From JBBQBQ01 sp038317685 (lineage in GTDB: Bacteria > Desulfobacterota > Desulfuromonadia > Desulfuromonadales > DDH964), in the NCBI GenBank assembly GCA_038317685.1, contig JBBQBQ010000051.1:1-16984 (forward strand): a DNA stretch of 16,984 nucleotides, given 5' to 3'. Under the pieces are notes generated by a model, which saw only the letters and a program-made list of their open reading frames with translations, was not told the DNA's origin and searched no databases. A program made the translations under genes and the position numbers. Shown in pieces: positions 1 through 10,852 of the stretch (position 1 is the stretch's first letter; each line of letters opens with the position of its first letter).

Positions 1-911
1 AGGTCGACACGGAAGACGAAGCCGTCCTCGGTCACCTGCCCGACCGCCCGGGTGACCATCTCCCCGAGCTTGGTGTAGTAGCCGTGGAGGTGGAGGGAGT
101 TTTTCGATTGGCCCAGGGGGCCGGGGAGTCCGGTGCTGGCACCCCGCTCCGAGGAGTAGAAATAGATCAGGTCGATGTCGGAGGAAAAGTTGAGTTCGCG
201 ACCGCCGAACTTGCCCATGCCGAGGACCGTGAACTCCGGTTCCGGTCCCGGTTGGCCGGCGTCGGGGGCGAGGAGCGGCGCCCCGTGCTCGGCGCGCAGC
301 AGGCGATCGCAGATGACGCAGGACCGCTGCAGGCTCGCCGCCGCCAGGGACGAAAGCTCGGCCGTCACGCTTTCCAGATCGGCCAGACCGCAGAGGTCCC
401 GGCTGCCGATGCGCAGAATCTCCTGCCCCTTGTAGCGGCGTAATCCTTGCTGCAGTTCCGCGAAGCTGGCTGTTTCGGGGATCAGGACGCAGAGCTCGGC
501 GAGCATCTCTGTCTCTTCTTTGCTCCGCTCGATCTCTCCTTGCGCAAACAGACCCTCGAAGTAGTCACTCTTGCGGCAAAGGATACCGGACAGAAACGGC
601 GAGGCACCGAGGACGGTGAGGAGCCGGAGCCGGGATTCGGGCTCCGCCAGGACCGGCCGGAGATCGGCGCCGGCGACGAGGCTGGTCAGCCGTTCCAGGT
701 TGTTGAGGGCGAGGTCGGGGTCGGCTGCGGTCAGGGCGGTGGCGGCGAGGGCGGCAAGGAGTTCGTGGTCGCAAAGGAGTTCGCCGAGGAGTTGCAGGTT
801 AACGGCGGTTTTGCGCGGTTCGCTGTAGCCGAGGGCTTCGGCCAGGGCGGCGAGGGCCTTGGTCTCCCCACCAACCGACTCCAGCCGCCGCGACAGTGTC
901 CCGAGGTCCAT
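1..911 (-). CDS. glnE: Glutamine synthetase adenylyltransferase/deadenylase, N-terminal part (runs off the window)
   Basis: This is the bifunctional enzyme that adds AMP to, and removes it from, glutamine synthetase in response to PII signals. I translated the minus strand by hand from the ATG at 911-909. It gives an open frame of 303 complete codons to the window edge, starting MDLGTLSRRLESV. Residues about 229-252 read VLGMGKFGGRELNFSSDIDL followed by IYFY. This is the nucleotidyltransferase signature of the N-terminal adenylyl-removing domain, with the metal-binding pair D245 and D247. The full protein is usually about 950 residues or more, so roughly two thirds lies off the window. A GGGAG Shine-Dalgarno sits 6 nt before the ATG, inside the end of mtnA. 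Only 2 nt separate the mtnA stop from this start, so the two are probably translationally coupled. The family call is very secure. Confidence 0.96.
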   Translation of the reverse strand, partial: MDLGTLSRRLESVGGETKALAALAEALGYSEPRKTAVNLQLLGELLCDHELLAALAATALTAADPDLALNNLERLTSLVAGADLRPVLAEPESRLRLLTVLGASPFLSGILCRKSDYFEGLFAQGEIERSKEETEMLAELCVLIPETASFAELQQGLRRYKGQEILRIGSRDLCGLADLESVTAELSSLAAASLQRSCVICDRLLRAEHGAPLLAPDAGQPGPEPEFTVLGMGKFGGRELNFSSDIDLIYFYSSERGASTGLPGPLGQSKNSLHLHGYYTKLGEMVTRAVGQVTEDGFVFRVD

Positions 912-913
912 GC

Positions 914-1957
<1,044 letters not shown>

Positions 1958-1961
1958 GGGA

Positions 1962-1968
1962 TCTCTCA
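1962..1968 (-). promoter_or_regulatory. Ribosome binding site for mtnA
   Basis: The minus strand reads TGAGAGA, ending 4 nt before the ATG at 1957. This favours that ATG over the in-frame TTG at 1969, which overlaps the site. The match to the Shine-Dalgarno consensus is moderate. Confidence 0.55.
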
Positions 1969-2038
1969 AAAAGGGAAAAGGTATTGCCCACCCGGGCTCT
2001 GAAGCGTGGGTGACATTTTTTGCGAAACGGGTAAACGG

Positions 2039-4831
2039 CTATTCCTCAAACCCAGCATTCTTGAACTTCAGAACATTGCAATTCTCCTTAACCGCCCGCT
2101 CCATGCCCGTATCGAACCCGGCTGCATTTTCGGCCTCAATGTCGATGGTAATCCGCACACGGGTACCGGCCTTGGCGGTGAAGTTCTTCACGACTTCATC
2201 GACCAATTCATTGAACTGGAGCTTCGCCCTGATCGGATCAAGATCGACGCTGGCGTAGAAGCGTTTCTTCTTTGGTGCGCCAGCCGGGGCTATGCCTGTA
2301 GGCGGGGACTCAAACGTTGGATCTGCAATCTGAGGGTTGTCCGGATATCGCGGGTCTTGAGGGGCTTCAGGTTTGTTGGTAGGAGGCTCTTCCAACGGAA
2401 TCGCTTCCGGCCTTACCAGCAGCAGCGCCGTATCCATGATCGGCAGTACCGACTTGCCAAGGCTGGCCCCGACATAACGCCCTTCTTCCTTGCCATAGGC
2501 TAGCCCGAAAAAGTCCTTCGAGCCGGAACCCGCTGCAATCGCGTTCCGGAACACCCCCTCGTCACGCAGGCGCGGAAGATAGAGATAACAGCACATCTTC
2601 TGCCAGACATCGAGAGCGACGACGTCATGGCTCTCGGCTTTCCAGAACCATTCCTTGAGCAATTTGGCTAGATGGATCGGTGCCCATTCGCCGATGACCA
2701 GCTCGTTCTCCTTCAGTACTCTCTCGATTTCCTGAGTCAGAATCTGGGTACCGGGATTGACCGGGAAGGGCTCCCATTTCACCGCAGAGATGGCGCCGGC
2801 CCTGGCCTCCTGCATCGGCGCGAGGAGCCACTTGTAGGTTTCGCGCACCATCCGCTTGAGGGCGTCGTTCGCTTCTCCGAGACTGCGATCTGCTTGGCGG
2901 GTTTGGTACTGGTCGAGATTGAGCTTGAGCTGCTTGCTGTCGTCGACAATCGACTGCCACGCCAGCACCGAGCGCACCTGGTCCTTGAGCCGGCTGACGG
3001 TGTCATTTTCGGCCGCCAGAAAGAGGAGTCGGTTCTGTCGCTGCCGCGGTTGGTCGCCGCGACTCTTCAGCATCTCTCCTGCCCGCTCCTGGGCCAGCGT
3101 ATGTCCGGTTTTGCTGAAGGGCGCGTCCGGCGGCAGGACCACGAGACGGAGCGCGCCATCGTCGGGAATATCACCGCTGGGGGTGAAAACATGCACCCCA
3201 CCAAAGGGTCCGTTGCCCAAGCTCTGCTGTACCCGACTGCGGATGGCGGGGAGTATTTCTTCCTTTTCCTGAAAGCGCTTCTTGCGCTCCTCCATCTCCC
3301 TGCGCAGGTTGGGACGGGTATCGAACCAGCAGCGATTATTGGCACTATTCAGGTAGTGCAAACGGTCGGCGAGTCGGCGCAGGGCATCCTTAAAAACCCC
3401 CGGTTGTTGTCCCGGTTGCAGACAGCCAAGGAGGATGCGGTTCTCTTCCAACCCTCGCGATAACTGGTTAGGAGCGCTCGGCGCACTGCCGAGAAAGATC
3501 GTGCGGGCGGTACGCCGGCAGGCCTGCACACTTCCCAAACGCACATCACGGTTTTCAATCTCGGTGGTCTCGGCCCGCTCCCCGTCAATATCCCGTTCCA
3601 TGACCGGGTCCCAGCCCTGCGGCAGGTAGTAGATCACTTCGTTGCGGGTGTCGGCATCGTACAGCGGGAGGCTGCTCGGGAGGATCAGCAAGTCCTTGTC
3701 GCCATCCTGCCAGAGGCGGTGGATGACCCTGGCCATCAGTTTGAGGACGCCGCGGGTGCGCTGGAAATTGTCGAGGGACGACCAGTCTTCGTAGAGCCGG
3801 GCAAAAATCTCGGGATGGATCGGATAGGCCTGTTGCAGCCGCTCGTAGTAACGGCTCTCCTGGGTCTCCTGCGGCAGCTCGGTAGCGTTACCGATATAGA
3901 GCTCGGCGAAGGCGCGGCAGACTTGATCTGCGGCGGTGCGGTCGGAGATGCTGGTGAAGAGGCGGCGGCGGACGATCTCGAAAGCCTCTTCGGTCGCTAC
4001 CGGTTTCCACAGCGCCTGCACGCGGCCGAAGTAGTGCGACAGGGCAGCGAGGGCGTTGATCCCTTTTTGGCTGCCGGCCTCCTTGTCCGATTCGGGCAGA
4101 GATGCAAGGAGCATGGCGTTCGGTACCGCCTTAAGGGCCTCCGTCAGTGCCTGGATGAACGAGAGGTTGGAATCGTAGCTGCCGCCGGTATAGCGCTTCC
4201 CCTCCTCGAACTGGCGCAGGTAAGCGACCAGCTCGTCGATGAGGATGATGCACGGTGCATGCTCGGCCAGCAACTTGGTCAGGATTTCTTTGCCCGGTGA
4301 GGTGCCGACGATATCCGATTCGCGCACGGTCTCGTAAGCCGAGGCGCCGCCCAGCTGCCAGGCCAACTCTCCCCACATGGTATGCACGTCGAGCTTACCG
4401 CGTTTCTGCGGCTGATTGGGGGAGAGCTTGTTGCCATCGATGACGACGATGCGGGCGCTGGGGAGTTCGCTGATCCCGGCGCTATCGAGAATCGGTGATA
4501 TCCCCTGTAGGTCGCGAGCTGGCGCCGTGCCCTGCGCCAGATGGTAGACCGCCAGCATGGTGTGGGTCTTGCCGCCGCCGAAAGCGGTCTGCAACTGGAC
4601 AACCGGATCGCCCCCTTGTCCGGTTAGGCGCTTGACCACCGAGCCGAGGAGGAGACGCATCCCTTCGGTGATGAAGGTGCGCTGGAAGAAGAGCGCCGGG
4701 TCCTGGTATTCGGCAGTCGCTGTGCCGTCATGAACGCGAGAGAGATCGGCGGCAAACTCGGCCTGCTGGAAGGTCCCCTTGAGGACATCCTCATGCGGTA
4801 CGGCAATTTCACGCCATGGTTTCAAATTCAT
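2039..4831 (-). CDS. DUF499 P-loop ATPase of a DISARM-like defence system
   Basis: This large ATPase (930 residues from the chosen start) belongs to the DUF499 family, which is found beside DUF1156 methyltransferases in defence islands. Its biochemical role is not established; DNA-dependent sensing or motor activity is inference. Visible motifs are a Walker A, QTAFGGGKTHT (AFGGGKTH at residues 83-90), and a Walker B, CIILIDE (194-200). The C-terminal region has the family ending: RFYASVDLDP, then NELVDEVVKNF, then GFDTGMERAVKENCNVLKF. A Lys- and Pro-rich linker precedes it (about residues 800-855). The TTG at 4846 would add five residues. I chose the ATG at 4831-4829 because GGGAG lies 6 nt upstream. 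The start overlaps the end of the DUF1016 gene by 23 nt, implying coupled translation. It is the last island gene, followed by 81 nt and then mtnA. No frameshift is seen. Confidence 0.9.
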   Translation of the reverse strand: MNLKPWREIAVPHEDVLKGTFQQAEFAADLSRVHDGTATAEYQDPALFFQRTFITEGMRLLLGSVVKRLTGQGGDPVVQLQTAFGGGKTHTMLAVYHLAQGTAPARDLQGISPILDSAGISELPSARIVVIDGNKLSPNQPQKRGKLDVHTMWGELAWQLGGASAYETVRESDIVGTSPGKEILTKLLAEHAPCIILIDELVAYLRQFEEGKRYTGGSYDSNLSFIQALTEALKAVPNAMLLASLPESDKEAGSQKGINALAALSHYFGRVQALWKPVATEEAFEIVRRRLFTSISDRTAADQVCRAFAELYIGNATELPQETQESRYYERLQQAYPIHPEIFARLYEDWSSLDNFQRTRGVLKLMARVIHRLWQDGDKDLLILPSSLPLYDADTRNEVIYYLPQGWDPVMERDIDGERAETTEIENRDVRLGSVQACRRTARTIFLGSAPSAPNQLSRGLEENRILLGCLQPGQQPGVFKDALRRLADRLHYLNSANNRCWFDTRPNLRREMEERKKRFQEKEEILPAIRSRVQQSLGNGPFGGVHVFTPSGDIPDDGALRLVVLPPDAPFSKTGHTLAQERAGEMLKSRGDQPRQRQNRLLFLAAENDTVSRLKDQVRSVLAWQSIVDDSKQLKLNLDQYQTRQADRSLGEANDALKRMVRETYKWLLAPMQEARAGAISAVKWEPFPVNPGTQILTQEIERVLKENELVIGEWAPIHLAKLLKEWFWKAESHDVVALDVWQKMCCYLYLPRLRDEGVFRNAIAAGSGSKDFFGLAYGKEEGRYVGASLGKSVLPIMDTALLLVRPEAIPLEEPPTNKPEAPQDPRYPDNPQIADPTFESPPTGIAPAGAPKKKRFYASVDLDPIRAKLQFNELVDEVVKNFTAKAGTRVRITIDIEAENAAGFDTGMERAVKENCNVLKFKNAGFEE

Positions 4832-5894
4832 CGTCCTCTCCCTCAATCACATCATGCGCCAGCAAACCGCTGGCGGCCCGTTCGCGCGCCACTTCGACGG
4901 CGCGGTGCAACTGTTTTTGCAACAACTGCATATCGGGAATGTGGGCCATATATTCTGCTACGCGGATGTTGGCCGCATGCAAGTCCATCAGCTCCACCTG
5001 TTCACTGTCGGCGCCGGCACAGAGGATGAGGCCGATGGGCGCTTCCTCCCCCGCCGCCCGGTCGTAGCGATCGAGCCAGCGCAGGTACAGTTCCATCTGC
5101 CCTTTATGCGCTGGCCGAAACGCTTCGAGCTTCAACTCCACCGCCACCAACCGCCGCAGGTGGCGATGATAGAAGAGCAGATCGAGATAGAAGTCATCGG
5201 CGCCGACGGTGATGCGCTTCTGTCGGGCCACGAAGGTAAAACCGACGCCCATCTCCAGCAGAAAGCGCTCCATGTCACGCAGCACCGCCGCTTCCAGATC
5301 GCGTTCCGAATAGCCGGCGGGAAGACCGAGAAAATCGAGCAGGTACGGGTCGCGGAAGACCATGTCCGGCGTCATCTGGCCGCCGGTGCGCAGGTGGTCG
5401 ATCTCGGCTTGCACCACCACTTCGGGCTTCTTTGCGATGGCAGTGCGCAGAAAGAGCTGGCTGCCGATGCGCTCGCGCAACGTGCGCACGCTCCAGCGCT
5501 CGACTCGGCACATTTCGGCGTAATACTCCCGCTCCAGCGGCTTTTTCAGGGGCAGGATTTCAACAAAGTGACTCCAGCTCAAATGTCGCGACAGTGTCGC
5601 GACAATCTGCTCATCGGAAAACGCCTCGGCGAACTGAACCATGCGGCGCAAACTGCGCAGACCAAAGCCTTGCCCGTACTCCGCCGTCAATTGTGTCGAC
5701 AGCGTCGACACAATCTGTTCGCCATACTCCGCCCGGCCATCACGCAGCACATCGCGGCGAATGCGCTCACCGACCCGCCAGTAGAGCAGGGTCAGGGTGC
5801 TGTTGGCTTCCTGGGCGACATAGGCGCGGGCCTGATCGATCAGGCCGCGAATCTCGCCGAGCAGGGAGATGGAGGGAGTGCCGACCTTGGCCAT
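4809..5894 (-). CDS. DUF1016 (YhcG-type) PDDEXK-superfamily nuclease
   Basis: This 361-residue protein has the two-part DUF1016 layout. The helical N-terminal domain (about 1-165) has the family motif YGQGFGLRSLRRMVQFAEAF and LSWSHFVEILPLKK. The C-terminal PDDEXK nuclease domain (about 170-330) contains D234, D238 in DFYLDLLFYHR, then VELKLE with E253 and K255, then Q267 in KGQMELYLRW, so the active site looks intact. Relatives occur as accessory genes of restriction and other defence systems. Cleavage of DNA here is inference. An ATG at 5927 would add 11 residues. I chose the ATG at 5894-5892 because GGAG lies 7 nt upstream and it is 1 nt past the methyltransferase stop. The end overlaps DUF499 by 23 nt. 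Two near-identical segments, EQIVSTLSTQLT (59-70) and EQIVATLSRHLS (95-106), carry DNA palindromes described separately. Confidence 0.93.
   Translation of the reverse strand: MAKVGTPSISLLGEIRGLIDQARAYVAQEANSTLTLLYWRVGERIRRDVLRDGRAEYGEQIVSTLSTQLTAEYGQGFGLRSLRRMVQFAEAFSDEQIVATLSRHLSWSHFVEILPLKKPLEREYYAEMCRVERWSVRTLRERIGSQLFLRTAIAKKPEVVVQAEIDHLRTGGQMTPDMVFRDPYLLDFLGLPAGYSERDLEAAVLRDMERFLLEMGVGFTFVARQKRITVGADDFYLDLLFYHRHLRRLVAVELKLEAFRPAHKGQMELYLRWLDRYDRAAGEEAPIGLILCAGADSEQVELMDLHAANIRVAEYMAHIPDMQLLQKQLHRAVEVARERAASGLLAHDVIEGEDDEFETMA
4838..4842 (-). promoter_or_regulatory. Ribosome binding site for the DUF499 gene
   Basis: GGGAG on the minus strand, inside a purine-rich GAGGGAGAGG run, lies 6 nt before the ATG at 4831. 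It also forms codons near the end of the DUF1016 gene. It decides against the upstream TTG at 4846. Confidence 0.65.
5584..5604. repeat. Double palindrome TGTCGCGACA, twice, inside the DUF1016 gene
   Basis: Two copies of the self-complementary 10-mer TGTCGCGACA (5584-5593 and 5595-5604) are separated by one G. Together they make a near-perfect 21-bp dyad. It encodes part of EQIVATLSRHLS. The role is unknown; it could be a hairpin, a protein-binding site, or a by-product of repeated protein sequence. Confidence 0.85.
5691..5713. repeat. 10-bp perfect inverted repeat inside the DUF1016 gene
   Basis: TTGTGTCGAC (5691-5700) and GTCGACACAA (5704-5713) are exact reverse complements around a 3-nt centre. 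It encodes part of EQIVSTLSTQLT. It is related in sequence and position within its repeat to the dyad about 100 bp away at 5584-5604. Confidence 0.85.
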
Positions 5895-5895
5895 C

Positions 5896-8778
<2,883 letters not shown>

Positions 8779-8791
8779 GCAGGTTTATCCC

Positions 8792-9436
8792 TTAGCAGAC
8801 ATTGAGAGCATGTCGGATGGTCGTTACAAATGGCAGGTGATTGGTGTCGGCAAGTTCAGCTTGCAAAAACGGCATCCAGTCCTCGGGCGGGAACACCTGA
8901 GCTAACTCACGAATCTCCTCTGCCGTTTGCAGATAACCGGCGACGGCCCTTTTTCGCATGTGCCGCAGAGGCCCGTTTTCGGCGTCAAGGTTGAAGATTC
9001 TCAACGTTTCAGAAGCACGGCGGGTATTTTGCGCATCCAGGTTTGAACGAACCTTGATGGTCCCGTCCGAGACGAAAACGAAGAAATCATCGGGATCTTC
9101 CTCGTCCGGCTTGATCAAATCACGATGGTCGTAGACACCGCAACTGTCCTTATGCTTACCGCAACTATTCACCCGGTTGCAGGAACCGAACAAGTTCTGC
9201 CACTGAAAGGTTCCTTGCGGATAGCGTGACCGTTGGCGAAAATGTTCGATATGGCGCTCGGTAGAATTTGCGATGTCCGCTTCACAATAAGCGCAGCGTT
9301 CGCCTTGCATAGCGTCAAGAGCGACCCAGATTTCAGCCTTTTCGTTAGGACTAGGCGTCAGCCCGTTCCAGTTATGGAGGCGATAGTCGTGGTTTCCCAT
9401 ACAGTGCGGAGCCGCCCCTCTCTGCAATCTATGCAT
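8792..9436 (-). CDS. HNH endonuclease, PtuB-like (Septu effector)
   Basis: This 214-residue protein has a zinc-finger HNH core in the order found in PtuB: GERCAYCEADI with C48 and C51, then RHIEHFRQRSRYP with H62, E64 and the likely catalytic H65, then WQNLFGSCN with N81 and C86, then CGKHKD. In Septu the HNH protein works with the PtuA ATPase, and this gene directly follows a PtuA-like ATPase gene with a 6-nt gap. That pairing is the strongest context evidence. The ATG at 9436 has GGAAGGG 9 nt upstream, overlapping the ATPase stop. The C-terminal half (about 110-214) is helical-looking and I recognise no further domain. The gene ends 13 nt before the methyltransferase. Plain McrA-type HNH is the alternative; the ATPase partner argues against it. 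Confidence 0.85.
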   Translation of the reverse strand: MHRLQRGAAPHCMGNHDYRLHNWNGLTPSPNEKAEIWVALDAMQGERCAYCEADIANSTERHIEHFRQRSRYPQGTFQWQNLFGSCNRVNSCGKHKDSCGVYDHRDLIKPDEEDPDDFFVFVSDGTIKVRSNLDAQNTRRASETLRIFNLDAENGPLRHMRKRAVAGYLQTAEEIRELAQVFPPEDWMPFLQAELADTNHLPFVTTIRHALNVC

Positions 9437-9442
9437 ACCGGG

Positions 9443-10852
9443 TTACCCTTCCTGTCCATGCGAACGGGAGGGGAGGCGCCGCTTAAACGTTTCAAGGCGG
9501 ATCAATCGGTCACATTCAAGAATTTCTGGATGATGTTCACCGAAATGGGCCACTAATTTTTCACGCAAATCCGCTCCTTCATGACCCACATGTAACCCCT
9601 GCTGGATTAGTGCGCGATAGTCGCTAAGCCACCGGGCTTCAACGACAGGGGGGACAGGGTCAGTATTCATGTTCAATGCCATGACATGAGCGCTGGCAAC
9701 GCCCTTGGTCTGTTCGTCTGGCTGTTTTGCAAGGCAAACGATAACCCCATTTTCATTTGGTTCGGGATGGATTATGCGGACAGACTCTGCATTTACCGTA
9801 GTAAGTACTTGTGGGCTGTGCGTCGTGACAATGAATTGAATCCGAGGAAACGCTTCTCGTAGTGAGCCAACAATCAGCTGTTGCCATTCCGGATGGAGAT
9901 GCATATCGACCTCATCGATCAATACGATCCCTTCCGTTTCCTTGACCGCGGCCTCACCAAGATGGGCATTCAACTGCACACAGCGCCAAGCGATGTCAGC
10001 AGTCAGGGCAATGGTATTGCGAATGCCATCGCTCATCTGATCAACGGCCAAAACGCCATGATCAGGGTGCTCGACAGTTGCCGCCCCGAGCGTTTCCAAA
10101 AAGCGCAGGTTGGCCCAGCCCGATGGTTTCAATACGGTGCCGACTGCCTGATCGACAGCACGGAGGAGAATGGAGAACGGTCCGGAAATCAAGTTCAGGT
10201 CTTGCTGTGATACGGATCGACCTTGTTCAATGGCGCGTAACTTCGCTTGATTATCCGCACGGGTCGCATAACCTAACCAATCGAGAAAGAACTTGTAGCT
10301 CGACGCTGGCTGCATGCAGTCGAGATAACCGGCTGCACGCGAGTAAAATCCTGATTTAAAGAGCTTTCTATCTGTTAACTTTAATTTGTTCCACAATCGG
10401 CCCGTACCATAATAGGCAAGCACAGGCCAGTTTTCAAAAGGCTCTGTTTGACCTTCCTTCGCTTTAAGAGCCCTGCCGAAGTTTGACAGAGCCTTAGCGT
10501 CCTTTACAGTAGTCTTCCCCTTTTCAGAGGTTTTTTCTCTCATCCACACACGATTCAGTCGATTGTCGGATTTTAACCTGCCCTTTGCTTTAATTGTTAC
10601 TGGCAGAGTGGTTGCCATACGGCCGATTTCAGGCAGAGTCTTGACCAGATGGATATCTTCATTCTCAATTCCACAACCCTTCCCTGTGGGGAATGCGCTC
10701 AGAAAAGGCCCCATTGAAATCTTAATCGCATCAAGGATAGCTGTCTTCCCCCCTCCATTTGGGGCGACAATGACAGTCAATTCCGGGTGAAAGTCGATGG
10801 TAAATTCCGTAAAAAGTCTGAAATTTTTAAGCTCTAACGATTTGAGAATCAT
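9443..10852 (-). CDS. SMC/ABC-like AAA ATPase, PtuA-like (Septu sensor)
   Basis: This 469-residue ATPase of the RecF/SMC/ABC class opens with LKSLELKNFRLFTEFTIDF. The Walker A APNGGGKT is at 30-37. The signature-like segment MSDGIRN is at 273-279, the Walker B LIDEVD followed by MHLHPEWQQ at 311-324, and the switch histidine in TTHS at 343-346. The C-terminal tail (about 390-469, with WLSDYRALIQQGLHV and HFGEHHPEILECDRLI) matches what I expect of ATPases paired with HNH effectors. In Septu, PtuA controls its HNH partner. An RloA- or OLD-like ATPase is the alternative, but there is no TOPRIM and an HNH gene follows. The GTG at 10861 would add three residues. I chose the ATG at 10852-10850 because AAGGAG lies exactly 8 nt upstream. 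The start overlaps the helicase end by 26 nt. The gene is visibly more AT-rich than the helicase body. Confidence 0.88.
   Translation of the reverse strand: MILKSLELKNFRLFTEFTIDFHPELTVIVAPNGGGKTAILDAIKISMGPFLSAFPTGKGCGIENEDIHLVKTLPEIGRMATTLPVTIKAKGRLKSDNRLNRVWMREKTSEKGKTTVKDAKALSNFGRALKAKEGQTEPFENWPVLAYYGTGRLWNKLKLTDRKLFKSGFYSRAAGYLDCMQPASSYKFFLDWLGYATRADNQAKLRAIEQGRSVSQQDLNLISGPFSILLRAVDQAVGTVLKPSGWANLRFLETLGAATVEHPDHGVLAVDQMSDGIRNTIALTADIAWRCVQLNAHLGEAAVKETEGIVLIDEVDMHLHPEWQQLIVGSLREAFPRIQFIVTTHSPQVLTTVNAESVRIIHPEPNENGVIVCLAKQPDEQTKGVASAHVMALNMNTDPVPPVVEARWLSDYRALIQQGLHVGHEGADLREKLVAHFGEHHPEILECDRLIRLETFKRRLPSRSHGQEG

Noticed and set aside
1970..2038. Possible terminator after the DUF499 gene
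   Set aside because: The minus strand offers only a 5-bp CCCAC/GTGGG stem with a 13-nt loop, and the T-rich part is broken and displaced. It is too weak to annotate.
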